Both the position numbers and the translations under genes were made by a program. Positions 22,401 through 37,689 of a stretch of 64,000 bases of DNA are shown one piece after another. The DNA is from Anoplopoma fimbria (lineage: Eukaryota > Chordata > Actinopteri > Perciformes > Anoplopomatidae): NCBI RefSeq assembly GCF_027596085.1, contig NC_072456.1:15390744-15454743 (forward strand), given 5' to 3'. Positions within the stretch are counted from its first letter, which is position 1. Each line of letters begins with the position of its first letter. The notes under the pieces are model-generated. The model worked only from the letters and a program-made list of their open reading frames with translations. It did not search any database and had not been told where the DNA came from.

Positions 22401-24434
22401 AGTGGGATATGTATAGTGCAGCAGATTGTGACTTGTGTACACTATTGAGCTGACAGCACAGAGGTAACCCGTACAGTGGCGTGGCTTATCTTCATTATGT
22501 GGTGTGTTCAAACTGATTTCCTGTTGTATCCAACCAAAAAAAAAGCCGCTGTTGATAAATCTAAAAATGATATAGAATCCAGCCTGGTAAGGAATAATCA
22601 TAATCTGTAATGAAAATATATACTCACTGTTGCTAATATAGTATATTGTTCGTTTTAAATCCATGACATATATATCTACATAGAAGGAGATGTTTTTTCA
22701 AATGTTGACTATTTCACTTTGGAAGGAATCTACACTTGTGCTACGGGTTACTTTCTTTGCTGTGAAGAGCTTTAAAGAAAAGAGTCATAAACAAATTGGG
22801 AAAGTTGCTGCACATGGTCTAAACTGGTGTAGGTCATTGTATTTAATTTTGCTGAATCCTAGTTCTACTCCAGATCCCTTTCTGAACGGAATATATGACA
22901 TTGAGGATCAACAGACCAACTCTCTTGACCACAAGTGGTTTGGGGTTTCAGCTACAATGCCTTGGTGCCTTAGAGCCCCCCCAGCTGTCTGAAGAAAAGC
23001 TGTTAATACTGTGGTAAGATTCTCCCAAAATGGAAGAACATTCAAGTTCCTTGTGATTCCTGAGTTCTTCTGAAGAAGTTCCTTTCAGCGGCTGCCCTTC
23101 AAGATTGATAAGTAAAGAACCTAAAGCAGACATTTTAAAAGCGTTAAGATATATACACTGGTTTACAGTTAGACACATAACTCTTCACCTACACAAGCAC
23201 TCCTTCGCTCCACGCATCTGGACCCTGAGTACTCTCCAAAAAGTAAATTACAAATGCTATAATCCCCTCTGCTTCCTCCTCTGCTCCCTTCTTCCTTCAA
23301 CCTATAGATTCTATAAATGACAGTAGTTAGCCAGATTGTTTTCTTCTAGATTACAACTCATGGAGGGAAATGTTTAGGTTCAGGTTGTCAGAGCGAGGCT
23401 ATACATGTGGGTGGTGCCAGACCACACAACCACAATTTCAAAGAAAGAGCCAAATCATTTTTCCTGGCTATTTAAACATGTCTTTTAAAAGGATTTTCTT
23501 TTTGAGATATGACAAAGATAGGGGGGAAAAAGATCGAGCCAAGAATATTTATGGCAAAAGTTGTAGTTGCTTGAGATGTTATCATAAAGACAGGAGAGAG
23601 TCAGACAACCAGTGGGGAAAGAAAAAAGACATAGGAGACAAATTGACTGCCAGAACTTAGAGAGAATAAAAACCAAGACAGTACTGTTGGAACAATTAAA
23701 CTATGTCTGTAATGATGCCTGGGATTTATTTTGGCCTCATCACAAATATACCCCCTTTTCCCTCAATACACACTCGTAGAGTAACCTCCAGAAGACAGAT
23801 GAAGAATATGTCTAATTCGATTTTAAGAGGTATCATAAATGATGTAACCCCCTTTTATGTGAAGCGCTGGTGACTGAGAACCCATCTCAGAACAGTTGGA
23901 CAGCCAGTCATAAAAGGCTTTACTGCTGACATGCAACTCAATTGGGGGACAATTACAAGTGAAGTACAGAGGTACTCATGTCCAAACTCAAGACAGCTCA
24001 AAGCAGCTACGGCAAGAGATTGCTACCTCGACATCAAACAGTCTGACAGCTTTGAGAAGTGGCCCCTCTTAGTTTTTAATTGGACTCATAAAGGAAATAT
24101 GTGTGTGTGTGTGTTCATGTATGTGGGTGTATATGGGTGTGATTGCAAACATGCCTGCCTGCCTCGATGTGATGTGTCTTTGGTTTGTTATGTCTGACTT
24201 CAAATGTAAAAGCTATTACATGGAAAAAAAGTAAATTGCAGTAAACTCATATCCAGGCCCAGTTTTTACTGTGTGCATTGAAGACTATATTGCATTTGAC
24301 ATGATGTCACGAAGAAATGCTTTCATGGGTACACGGACACCACATCAAATATTCGCTCATGGTTGTTGCTTTGCAAACCTTTGCCCGTTTTCTCGCTCCC
24401 TTAGCAACGGCACAAATATAAAATCCTGACTCAC
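22401..24434. other. Non-coding stretch
   Basis: Only short unsupported ORFs; a small (TG)n run near 24102. No gene or repeat family recognised. Confidence 0.35.
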
Positions 24435-24483
24435 CTGCATGTCCACATCCAGTGAGGAGAAGTAAGCTTATGAACAATATCAT
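24435..24483 (-). CDS. Candidate alternative first exon: signal peptide start, phase-1 donor
   Basis: The ATG at 24483 opens a 16-codon stretch, MILFISLLLLTGCGHA, which is a typical secretory signal core. It is followed by a consensus donor (GCAG|GTGAGTC). The donor leaves one extra base (phase 1), the same phase as exon 1 of both phosphatases, so it could splice in frame to exon 2 of the upstream phosphatase at 19796. A TATA box lies about 140 nt upstream and a four-codon upstream ORF (24512-24498) precedes the ATG. No other downstream partner exon was found between here and the phosphatase. It could equally be a leftover exon of a lost third copy or an exon of an unrelated gene. Confidence 0.45.
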
Positions 24484-24621
24484 CTTGCCTCTGAGCCTTA
24501 AAACATCTTCATCTATCAGACTTATAGCTGTTATAGTTCTTTCCACTTTACTCTTCTTGATCCTCTTCTGCTTCTCCTGTTTTCTTGGGACTCCAAATGC
24601 CTAGCGATTACAATCTGGTCT

Positions 24622-24628
24622 TATATAA
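24622..24628 (-). promoter_or_regulatory. TATA box upstream of candidate first exon
   Basis: TATATAA on the minus strand about 140 nt before the ATG at 24483. The spacing fits a transcription start near 24595. Confidence 0.45.
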
Positions 24629-26719
24629 AAGTTTCTCACCTCCAGGGTATCCAGGAAAGAAACAAATGACTGATGGAAAACAAAAAGGTTTTTTTCTTTC
24701 CACCACTACCATTTTTTAGCCCTGGCTTGCATCTTTTGTTTGATGCAGAGGCAGAAGAGGAGGGGTAAAAACACACTTATTGGACACACACATTTATCTG
24801 CACCACCAGCAGCACTCAGCTTTATACTAGTTTGCGTCAGAAATATCCATCAAATCAGAGAGCAGGCCCATTTCCCTCCCCACACTGTCCATCTTTTTCC
24901 TCCACCATGTATCGCATCAAAGTGTTTTTCTCTCTTGGTCCTTTGTGGACACATGTCTGTCAGCAGCTCACACAGGTTAGTAATGGCTTTGTAGTTTGCT
25001 GCAGGAAATGTCTGACTTGGTTTCAAAAGAGCCAAAGTGGGACAAAGGGTTTAAGGAATGCAGGGGAATAAACAAGTGTGTAGAACTTATACATTACAAA
25101 GACAGGGAAGTGAAAATAAACTTGCACTAATGAGCTAAATGTTGACTAAAAACCAGGATTATGTGGGAAAACAGAAACCATAGAAATCCAGTGAGATGCA
25201 TTTGTATTCAAGAAACAATTGTTTAATTCAACTCGCGGTTTACCTGCCCCACATTACTCGCCTCCCACTCAACTAAGCACTCTGCTTACCCTAGATCTCC
25301 TCCACATCAAAGAGCCCTCATTACAGAAGCCATCAAACATGCACAGAAAGATTTGGGGAGGGAGAAAGAGAGAGCCTGGAGGGAAAAACAGAGATGGGAG
25401 GACACAGGGGGTGAGGGAGAGCAAGCACACTTCTACTGCATACAAACGTATCATTCAAAACAAATCAATTCAAGCTGGTATTTGCCTCACCTGGCAAGAC
25501 CTTGAATAAGGGCAGGAAGAAACACAAGAAATAACCTAGCAACCTCCAAAGAACAATGTGCAATAAAGATTCCCAAAACAGTTTATTTTCTATTTTGAGA
25601 CACATAAAATGAAGACCAGTAAGATGAATTTGAATAGAACAGGGAGTCCAATCAGTGTGGTGGAACAGCATGGAATTAGAGTATTGCTCTTCCTTCTCAC
25701 AGCTTTTGTTTTCCCTTCTGAAAGGATGCCAAAGACAGTTCCTTTTTCCTAAATGGCCACCCAGGCATGATGCTCATGCTTGTGGGAGGAACATTGTGTC
25801 AGGTGGTGAGGTCGGAGACTCCACGACTGGCGCTTGAGGTCAGACTTGGGTTTATTTTGCTAGACAGGCCTCTGTCCAAAAACATCCTCCACAGCCTCCT
25901 CGGTGTCCGCCAGGTGCTGACCAGACAGAGCCTGTTAGAAGCGCTGGTGTGGCGGTATACATTTACATTTACAATTTAGGCTTTCAGGTCACACACTCAT
26001 GCATGGATTACCAATAAGGCATGGGGTTTACTTTCCCTGAGGAACTTACTGGACCACCCAGGGAACTGCATGTACTGTAGAGAAATGTGTAATTACACAG
26101 ATAAGTAAACTACAAAGTTACAACAGAAATGTTTAGTGAACAGGTCTCAAACTTCACTGATCCAGAATAAATGTTACTGAGGCAACATAGATGTCCCAGC
26201 ATTATATGTGTGTGCTTTTTTTGTATGTTTTTTATCTGTTCAGTCTTTATCTGCTGCTTTTGTCACCCATTACACACTTGAAGGTCCCGGAAAAGCATTC
26301 ATTGTCCCCAGATAATGAAGCTTAATAACTGCTCATTATGAAATGTGATATTTATATTCTAAACTAAAATGTTTTGGTATCTAACTTGAAGAACTGCTGT
26401 GCGTAAGTATAGCCTAATGCTGTGTTTACACTACGAGCAACACAGCAACAAGGCATTTTCAATGGAGCCGGAGACATTAAGCTAAATACTGATGCCCGAC
26501 ATTTGTCACTGCGTGACGGGTGTTACATGTTACAAATCAAAGTTGAGGCCCAACTTTCTTCAGTGCTGCAGTCAAGCATCAACCAATCATATGTTTTTGT
26601 TTCACTCTGTTTTGTTCCATCTAAAAAGTCAAAAAAAAATGCCGTTAGCCATTTCCCAGTGTACAATGTAACTGGCAAGGCTTAGTCATTTTGTTGCTTT
26701 TGTAGCTTGTACTTATCAT
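24629..26719. other. Non-coding stretch upstream of candidate first exon
   Basis: Short ORFs on both strands with no recognisable domain, codon bias or splice support. Confidence 0.35.
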
Positions 26720-27934
26720 CAGGGGCTGACCACACTAAGAAGCATCGCTAGAAATGTGTCACCAGTAGAACCATTATTGTTTTCCTATTATACGCCGGGC
26801 CTGCTGAGCACTCCTCTGTTGTGCCACGCGTCACGTTTTTCTAGTGTTTTTTTAGAGATGCATTTAACTCAAGACATTATTAGAAAATAAAAAATGTACA
26901 ATGAAATATGATAAACAAAAAAATAAAGAGTACGCAAGTATGTTACTAAAGTGACAAGTGTGTATTTTAAGATTAGAATTGGGAAAAGGTGTGTAACTGT
27001 AAAAAATTGTCCTGAGGATGATAGTGTTGGAGTCAGTGGGGGTCCCGGGCTTTGTTAATGAGCCAGACTGCAAACGGGAAGAAACTGCAGTTCAAACAGT
27101 TTGTGTCCAAAGTGAGAGGGGCCGGCTACAATCTTTCTTTCCAGCCTCAGAGTGCTGGAGGCCAACAAGTCGTGGAGGGATGACAGATTGCAGCCAATCA
27201 CCCTCTCAGCAGAGCGGATGATAAGCTGCAGTCTGCCCTTGTCCTTGGCAGTGGCAGCAGGGCACCAGATGGTGATGGAGGAGGTGAGGATGAGCTCAAT
27301 GATGGCAGTGTAGAAGTGCACCATCATTGTCTTTGGCAGGATGAATTTCTTCAGCTGCCTCAGGAAGTACATCCTCTGCTGGGCCTTCTTGGTGATGTAG
27401 CTGTTGTTCAGCTCCCACTTGAAGTCCTGGGTTATGGTTGAGCCGAGGAAGCAGAAAGACTCCACAGCGGCGACCAGGGAGTCACACAGGGTGATAGGGG
27501 CAGGTGGGGCTGGGTTCATCCAGAAATCCACAACAATCTTCACTGTTGTAAGAGCGTTGAGCTCTAAGATGTTCAGTCCACAACAGTTCACCAGAGGGTC
27601 AATCTACCACCTGTAGGCGGACTCATCCTTACCAGAGATGAGTCCAATGAGGGTGGTGTCATCCGCAAACTTCAGGAGCTTGACGGTCTGGTGACTGGAG
27701 GTGCAGCTGTTGATGTATATGGTTAAGAGGAGAAGGGAAAGAACGAAGCCTGGAGGTTTAGTCAGGCTCTTTGAGAGAGAGAGACCACATTTTTACCATT
27801 AAAGTCGTTACTCATATTTAATGGACCATTTCTGCACGCAGCCCCACTCCAAAGGCGCTCCATGCTGTGCTTTGCCAAGGTGTTTTTGTAGCATTGGCAC
27901 CTGTAGCGACACTTTTCGGTGTGATCAGCCCCTT
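26720..27934. mobile_element. Candidate hAT-like element remnant interrupted by LINE fragment
   Basis: CAGGGGCTGACCACAC at 26720-26735 is the inverse of GTGTGATCAGCCCCTT at 27919-27934 (14 of 16 match). The CAGGG start is typical of hAT ends. No transposase and no clear 8-bp target duplication is visible. A LINE fragment occupies the middle. Confidence 0.35.
27040..27780 (-). pseudogene. Truncated LINE reverse-transcriptase fragment (L2/CR1-like)
   Basis: The minus strand encodes a F-A-D-D-T-T-L-I-G catalytic motif (27650-27685). It is followed by typical C-terminal RT text of fish jockey-type LINEs: VESFCFLGSTITQD, KKAQQRMYFLRQLKKF and a degenerate SAERVIGCNLSSLHD. An in-frame TAG at 27606-27604 breaks it. 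The N-terminal RT half and endonuclease are absent, so it is an inactive 5'-truncated copy. Confidence 0.8.
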
Positions 27935-30900
27935 ACAGAGCCTAGTGTTTCAGTACACTTTTAGTCTCATTTAGTTCTTATTTCTGATTACATTTTTTTT
28001 ACTGTTAACAGTAGATGAGAAAGATTAAAGATTTAATCATCTTGCTCAAGAACATTTTGCTTTTTTCGTGGGAAAATGTCACTCATGCCTAAACATCCTG
28101 CTGCCCCCCAACCCAATTCTCCAGATGGTTGTTGTGGATAACATACAGCTGGGTGACAACAACATTCAGACTGGGAAAAAGGTTCAAGGCACCACCAGAG
28201 TACTTTGTGTGAGGCCGCTGTTTGAAGCTGTGTCTTTGACGTCTGTTTGTGGCACGAACATGTGAAAAATCAGTAAGCGAGCAAACGCTGGCAAACAAGG
28301 AAATATATTTTAAATTTAATTGACTGTGGAGTGTCTCAGTGGAGTACAGATTGTTTCAATTTATTGCTTTCAACTTTGCTCATAAACACATTACCAAAAC
28401 TTTATCAAAGCCATTTTGCAATGAGTTGATCTTGGCGCTTATAGCCATGATTCCTTTCAGATGGACTGTACTTTGTCTACTGTTATGTTGTTGAATGAAT
28501 TTTAAGCATTTTTATGTTGGGTTTCTTGGGTTTCAGCAAGGTCTCATCTCAGAAACTATCCCAGAAACTAGATGGAGGTAATTTTGTCACTTTTCCCCAT
28601 CAGTTGTCTTTTGTTTGTTGCACCATGGTAACAACAATAAAATCCCTCTTTCAATTGTGTAGTGAGTCACAAAGTCTACAGAGACGAAGAGGAAGACTCA
28701 TTACAACATTAAAGGGGCTTTAAAAAAAGTTAGACTTTAACGGAGGGCAAAACAGAGAAGAAAAAAAAGCAGCAGTAAAGTAACTGGGGAATGTTTTACC
28801 ACAGTCTTATCTTTGTCATGGAGCTTTTTATGATATGCGCAGAAATGAAGACAAGTTAGGGAACCAGCCTGTCAGCAGCTACCAATAAGGCCCTCCTTAA
28901 AGGCCCAGTCTATTCTCTGTGACCATATACATTTGAGATATATTCATCTACACAGTTTAAAAGTTTGAAATACAGATACAAAATCAGCAACTAGTGTATT
29001 TTCTTGTTGAAAATATTTCGGAATATGTGCCTGGGGCTTGAAAAAGCAGGTTAGCCAACTAATTTTGGTTAGCTCACTTTTAACTTATTCACCTTGGTAA
29101 TCTTCATTGCATAGTAAATCTGATCCAGAGCAGATGTAGCTCAGAGGATCAGAGAGGTCAAAATGTATAAAAAAAATAACATCTGCTATCCAGCTTACTG
29201 AAAGAATCGAGTCAGAATTTCTACAGAACTTTAAAAAAGTGCTACAATTACAATAAACTGATGATTAATAATGAGAACCAGGTAATAGCCGGTAGAAGCA
29301 CTTTAAACACAAGCAGGTAAAACCAAGCTTGACTGCTTTCATCCAGAGTTGGAGTTAAAAAAGGGAAAAGAGAGATTGACAAAGATGAACTTGGCTCCTT
29401 GTACCTCTCAATCACTTCTCTTAACTTTTAGGCTTGTTTTTTGGGTACCAATGTTTTACATTTGATTCACAATCTGTGACTTGAAGACATGAAATTCAAT
29501 AAAGCTTAGAAGATGAATGAGTTTAAGGATTGTTTTAAGTGGAATGATTTGATGAGACAGAGGCATTTGTGTGAAAACATCAGTCATAAGAATAAAACTG
29601 GTAAAAATGCATCTGACATTACAATTTTCAGATGTCTCTGTGTCAAACTGTATTAAAATGAATGTAAAATGATATTTAGTGTCAATAGCCGACAGACTGG
29701 TGGTATGCTTTTCTTCCACTGTGTTGGTGTAGCCAGAGCAATGATTTATGTAATTAAGTTAATAACTGGTGAGTGTGTGTTATGCAATTTTCTTGATTGG
29801 GCTTGAAACATTCCTCGAAGCACGTGATATTGTGTAATTTTTGTCTTTATTCTCTGTTCTACCACTGCAGTTACAGCCTATTTCATTCAACAAATTGTCT
29901 CTTCAAGGAGTTGCTTGCTCTTTGCACCTTCCAGTGGCTGATAAGTGAATTTAACTTTTCTCTACAGCACAGAAGACACCTTGTCCTATCTGGCTTCAAA
30001 CAGCTGCACAGTTTTCTAACAAATACTCTTTGTTTTAATCTCTCTCCTGAGGCAATAAACTGACAGAGATAAAGCACTGTCCTTTGAACTGTATTTTAGC
30101 CTTGATAAATAATCTATGTTTCTTAACAGTAAGCAAATATATGAGGATTTCTTTTATTTTAAAGCCCGGGGAGAAGCTTTACGAAAGCTGGAGATTGCTC
30201 AAGTAATGCTAAATTGATGAGGCAGTATTCTGTTCTGAGGGAAAATTTACAAGGACACACTACAATTGTCGTATTTTGACGAAAAATTAAACTAAAACAC
30301 AAGCATTATCAAACAGAACAAACTACTTAAAGGCCAGAAAAAAGTCATGATAAACCCCCCTTATCTGTATCAGTGGAATGAAATCTTAAAATATATTGTT
30401 GTGCAAGCAATGACTCTTAGCAATTTATTCACTTCAGTCATGTAGAGGAAATATCAATCATATAGGGCGAGAAAGGCTTAAAAGAGTGATAATGAAACAA
30501 AAGTGTTGTTTACAAATGTTCATTTTTTTATCATGCCTCACGGATTTTGATGCAATAACACCACCACTGCCACAAAACAAGCTAAACTTTCTGCGATGAT
30601 AATGAAAAATGACATAAATGTTGGTACATCTGGTCAGTGGCTGAAAATAGAACATTTCTCACAAATTAGAGTAAGGTCATGTTTTTTTTAAGCATGTGAG
30701 ATGACTACTACAAGACAAAACAATGTGAGGTGCAGTGGATCAAAGTCCTCTGGCTGAGTGGAACTCCAGAGCTGTGAGGCAGCTTATTGTGAGGCATAAA
30801 CTGATTAAGTAACACTGACTGCTTATATGTCTATTTTTATCATAAATCAAGTTAATTACAGTATTTGACAGAACGGTCACTGTGACAGATGGCATCAAAA

Positions 30901-31777
30901 GACCAAGAGTGAGGTTGTGTGTGTGTGTTCGTCTGTGTGTTCTGTGTCACAGTCACAGACGCGATGATGAGGGCATGTCTGGGGGCCCCGCATCTGTCGA
31001 CATTTTCCATCTGTGGGTCCGACTCTGCCTGCCTTCAATCAACCCTGACAAAAACCACAACTGGCTTTACTGGGAAATCAATTAAGCACAAGACAAATAT
31101 TGTTTCTGAAAAATTCTTAGCATTTTTTTTTAGATTGAGTAACTTGATTCAGAGTTTGATGTGAAATGCTGTCATTTTCATTTCCAAATGATCACAAAAT
31201 TGCATTTTAATTTTAAATGCGTCTTAACGAATGCTTCCACAAATGGAAATGTAGCCTACATCCTTTATATTACGTTGACATTTTCTAATTTGATTTAACA
31301 TTTGCATATTGTCCACTTGTCAACAAATAAACATATGCACATTGAACATACACCAACAAGTAATACATGCTAGGTAAAGCCCCTTACACCTAGTTATTCA
31401 GATAGCAGTAGCCTATTCATAATTCATACAAGTATAAATATAAGAGACATTAGAGAATCTCTTCACATTTACTGTTCCTCAACGATTCAAAACAGTTTGT
31501 TTCAGGCTTAGTTTGTTTGATGTAACTGTTGGCCTTCTGCTGTTGAGCAGATCCTTTAATTAAACCAGTGTGAACTATTCCTCCAGTCCAGTAGGTGGCG
31601 GCAATGCGACAACAATTTAGTTTGCGAGCAGCCAAAAGAACGGATAAAGGAAGAAGACGGAACTAGTTGTTTGTCCAACAAATGTTTCCGGCCGACGTTA
31701 TTTTGAGTGAAGGCTCGTGGAAATTTCTGGTTGATTAGTATTTGCGCTCTAATAACGATCCCCTTTCCGGTTTAATC
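27935..31777. other. Non-coding stretch up to srek1ip1
   Basis: AT-rich intergenic DNA with no supported exon. The last ~150 bp before the srek1ip1 start are more GC- and CpG-rich and probably hold its promoter; no TATA box was seen there. Confidence 0.4.
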
Positions 31778-33466
<1,689 letters not shown>

Positions 33467-34850
33467 GACCAAAAAGTCTCTGGAGGTCCAATATATTTAT
33501 TCTCCAGTCCATGAAACTTGGGTTTTGCAGATTTCAAGGATTTAAATGATCAATTAGCCCAAAAATACCGTAGTGCATTTTATGCTGCAGATAAGTTTTA
33601 TACGATCATGCCAGTGAAAAAAATGTGTTGGGGTGCTCTGGAAAATTTTGCAAAACATGTCTGGAGCCAGGGAACATGTTCTGTTATGGATTCCTCTCAG
33701 AGTGAGAGGAATCTTTAAGTGACACATGGTATAGTCTCTTGTCGTACATATTACTGAAGAAAAGCCTGAACATCTTTAGTTATGTTTTCTGGATGCTGTC
33801 CAAAAAATATTTTAAAGGGGTCAAATGTGAATCCCAAACAGGGTTTGACAAGATACAAATTGCCAAGGATAACATTCATTAATACTCAGTGGCGTATTTC
33901 TTTGTCAGTGCTGACATGTCAACAAAAGTTGATCTACTGGCTAATTTCAGTAGACAAAAAAATGCTTTTAGTTTGTAATTGCCTGAATGTTTATATTGTA
34001 CATTTGCTAGAATGGTTTTTTTGTACAATGAAACTCCTGAAGTTACCTGTGAGACTATGTGGCTATATGGTTGCTAGTAGTGTAATTATTGTCAAAGAAT
34101 GGTTATTATTTAACCACCCACACCTTTTTGAAAACCATGTGGTCATTTCAAATGTTCATTCCAAAAATATTGTTTGTAAATTCTTGGGCTGTCATTAACT
34201 GAGCCTCTTTATACAGCTTTGTTTATTTCCTTTGGACAATTTATTATTGCTTCAGTCTGTCTTTTTTTGGTCCTCCCAATTATGTGTTCTTTTATTTTAG
34301 TAAAATCTATATTTGTATCTACTGTCTCTAGAATTGTTTTCTTCCTGTAGAGGGCAGCAACATACCTTGAATAACAGATGAAGGACAATGATCTTAAAAA
34401 TCAGAGAATTAATGATGGAAAGGAAATGTGTGGCGAAGGAAAATATTCATCAGCAACATTTGATCTGTAAGTATCAAGTGTCCAGCACTGGAAAATGCAA
34501 AAGTGCGTTTTTTGTATCCTAAGCAAACATTTTGTTTAATAATCAAGTTACAATATAACTATTTGTCATTCAATGGCACACATGCCACAGATTTCTTTTA
34601 TAACTAACGTGTCAATACTTAATACTTCTGGTTAGTCTATTATTATTTTTTACATCTTCACAAATGGACGAAATAAGGAGAATTCAATTGGAAAATCCAC
34701 TCAGAAAAACGGTGAATGGCAAGAAGGATGAATATATTATAGTCTGTAAATTTAAAACAGACTAATTGGATCTGATAAAACCTCATATTAATGACAAACA
34801 ACCCTACATCTAGACTTGTAGTATCTATCTATACTCCATCTAGTGGTCAT
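33467..34850 (+). other. Probable 3' UTR of srek1ip1 and flanking DNA
   Basis: T-rich sequence downstream of the stop codon. ORFs at 33518-33718 and 33782-34198 resemble no known domain. I could not identify a clear AATAAA. Confidence 0.35.
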
Positions 34851-34879
34851 GGTGTGTGAATAGTCAGGGACTGAGCTGT

Positions 34880-35112
34880 ATCCATAATAATAATAATAAT
34901 CAATCCTTTATTAGTCCCACAATGGGGAAATTATTTCTCTGCATTTAACCCATCCCGGAGGAGCAGTGGGCTGCAATGAAGCGCCCGGGGAGCAACTTGG
35001 GGTTAGGTGTCTCGCTCAAGGACACCTCGGCATGTTGCCGGTAGAGGGGTTTGAACCACCAACCTTGTGGTTACGGGACAAGCGCTCTACCTCATGTGCC
35101 ACAGCCGCCCCA
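34880..35112 (-). mobile_element. tRNA-derived SINE with LINE-type tail
   Basis: The minus strand starts GGGGCGGCTGTGGCACATGA with an A-box-like GAGGTAGAGCG and a B box GGTTCAAAC. It ends with a 'TTCCCCATTGTGGGACTAATAAAGG' type stem and (ATT)n. This is the classical fish SINE arrangement. Confidence 0.8.
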
Positions 35113-35120
35113 TTCGAGTT

Positions 35121-35718
35121 GCTGCTGCCATCTTTACTGATAATGTGCATTGGTGAAAGACAGACAGACTTACAGGAGTGTTACGAAACTTCCTGACACT
35201 TGCTTGATTTGCCAAATAATCACGAATAGACAGAAGCTGCTGAGCAACAATACTCTTTGGCTCGACTCCTTAATGGCAGAGGAACCTGTGAGAAACATCA
35301 ATTAAACTGTCAAACAGTAAATGGTTGGGGGGTAAAAAAACGCTCAGGTACATCACGTACTCAGGGAGATCCAAACCACATTCACATACTAACACAGACA
35401 GGCATAAACATCAAAAACACACATGCTGCCATCATCTTTACTGACAATGTGCAATGGAAAAAGACAAACAGACAGACTTAAGAGCGTTGCAAAACCTCAC
35501 AACACTTGTTTGCTTTGCCAGATAATCAAGAATAGACAGAAGCTTCTGGGTAACAATGCTCTTTGGCTCCACTTCTTAATTGCAGACATACCTGTGTCAA
35601 ACTGTCAAACAGTAAATGTTTGGGGGGGAAGTCACGTATATCACGTACTCATAAGGAGATCCAATCCACGTTCACATCCTAACACAGACACACGCATGAA
35701 CTCATCAAAAACACCATC
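35121..35718. repeat. Tandem duplication, two diverged units of about 300 bp
   Basis: 35121-35422 and 35423-35718 align in order along their length: CTTTACTGA(T/C)AATGTGCA, GAATAGACAGAAGCT, AAACTGTCAAACAGTAAATG, ATCACGTACTCA, CTAACACAGACA, ATCAAAAACAC. Units differ by substitutions and small indels. Confidence 0.85.
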
Positions 35719-37689
35719 GTTTTTAGGTTCACAACAATGAACAAACATTTCATAAATAACCTTTTAAGTTAATTCAAAGGACCATTACATCCACCTACAG
35801 TGTACACACAGTTTTCAGACTGCCCAGGAATGCAGCTATGCACTGAGGGACCATGGCCCATAGGCGGGTGCAGCAAACTATCATGAGTTATCAGTTTACA
35901 TTAATGGTTGCTTCCATCCCACTACCTCCATGCTGTCAGTAGTATCACTCCCCGATAAGACAGGTAACTGCATAAAGAGCCACAGAGCCATACAAACGTT
36001 ACAAACCAAGGATCTTTGGAAGCCCTTGTTTTGGCAGATCTGGGCTACGTGACAGATGTTTATAATAGGGCCATTAATTCCACTTTGCCTTGAGGAAGGG
36101 TATATCTCTTTTAACATCTGCAGCATCATGACAGCTACTCGCATGGCTGCTGATCAAAGCCTGGCATTATGACAGGTCCCCCTCCTTTACCTTTCTTTGA
36201 GTTCCAGAGGGCAGATTCATCAAATTTGTCAAAGAAACATCAACATTCATCTGCTACTGACAACTGAGACAGCCAAGAAGTCAATACAAATTTCGCCACA
36301 AACGAATACGTGATTTCTGATGTTCCGTGTTCTCATCCTCGCAGGACATTTTTTTGGGGGGAGGACCTCAGAAAGCAACACTCGGCCCCATCGTAGCTGA
36401 GTAAAGAAAAGGGGGCCATCTACAGACACCCAAACGTCTCTTAAGTAATAGAGATAGTTGGCTTAGCTTAGCATTACCAGACTCCAGAAAGCAAATAGAG
36501 TGCTTCAGAGATGCCGTTTTCTTTAAGGAAAACCCCAGAAGTTAGCATCCGACTGGTTCATTTGACAAAAAGCCAATCGGATTTTCCAATTTTTGCAGAA
36601 AATAAACCCTATGGCAAACACAAGTTTATGATACTCACACGTTTGGTCAGCAAGATAATCTTCACAAATGAACACTGTTTTTATGATTTTTGAAACATTA
36701 ATGCAATTGGCATCTATCGTTAGGCTATAGATAAACTACAAAGCGGTCGCATGAGCATGGGTTTACACAACGAGGCTGTAGAGGCTGTATTGTCGGCGCG
36801 ATGACGTTTTGTAGTCTAATTGAGCCACTTATTGGCCCTTTTTAAGACACATAAAAGCTTCAAAATTCACAAGAGGGGTATTCATTGAGTTTGGAAAAAC
36901 ATGTCAATATATCTTAAGCTTGTGTTAACCATCTTGTGACACATTTTATGTAGAGACGGGTCCCATATCCACAGAAATGAGAGCTGAGTACCAAAGCATC
37001 TAAAAAAATACTTTGTAAATGACACATTTATTGCAAGCATCAATGTATGAGCAATAAATGTTTTCATTCTGAAACAACAGCACCATTATACGCCTTCTGT
37101 TCAACATATTAATACTATGCATATGCTAATTAATACACTTGATGAAGGCAATATTAAAGTCTTGACAAAAGAAACTTGGATCCTGGGAAACTTCATAATT
37201 GCCCAGATGGTAAGAGGACAACTCGATACAGAGGAACAAATGAAGTGGAAGTGCTGCCATGTGCAGCCACACTGAGTAAACCATATGCTGTTTGTATAGG
37301 ACAACAACTAGGTTTTCCTGTTTTCATCAGCTCATTGGCTTTTATTGAGCCTGTTGGGCTGTAGGAAGGCAGCAAGTAAATGGGACTCCACTGAGCCATT
37401 TAAATGAAAATGAGATGGTCAAAGTGATCTTTTAGGGAGTTTAGCTGCACAAGAACGGCGATTCAGCCTCCGTGTAAACATTTTTGAGGCTTCCATCTCA
37501 AACTTTTTTGCAGAATCGCTGACCAGAATGACCCCTTAGGGGTAAATGATCTCTCGTTAGCATTAAGTGTGTTTTTCAATTTGTTTATATAACTTTAGTA
37601 GCTTGTGTGGGCGGCCTGGTAGCCTCTGTGCTGGTGTCTGTTTTTAACCTTTCTTGGCGATTTTGAGCACACATGCTCCATTTTTTTCC
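35719..37689. other. Non-coding stretch
   Basis: No supported exon or named repeat; only short isolated ORFs. Confidence 0.35.
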
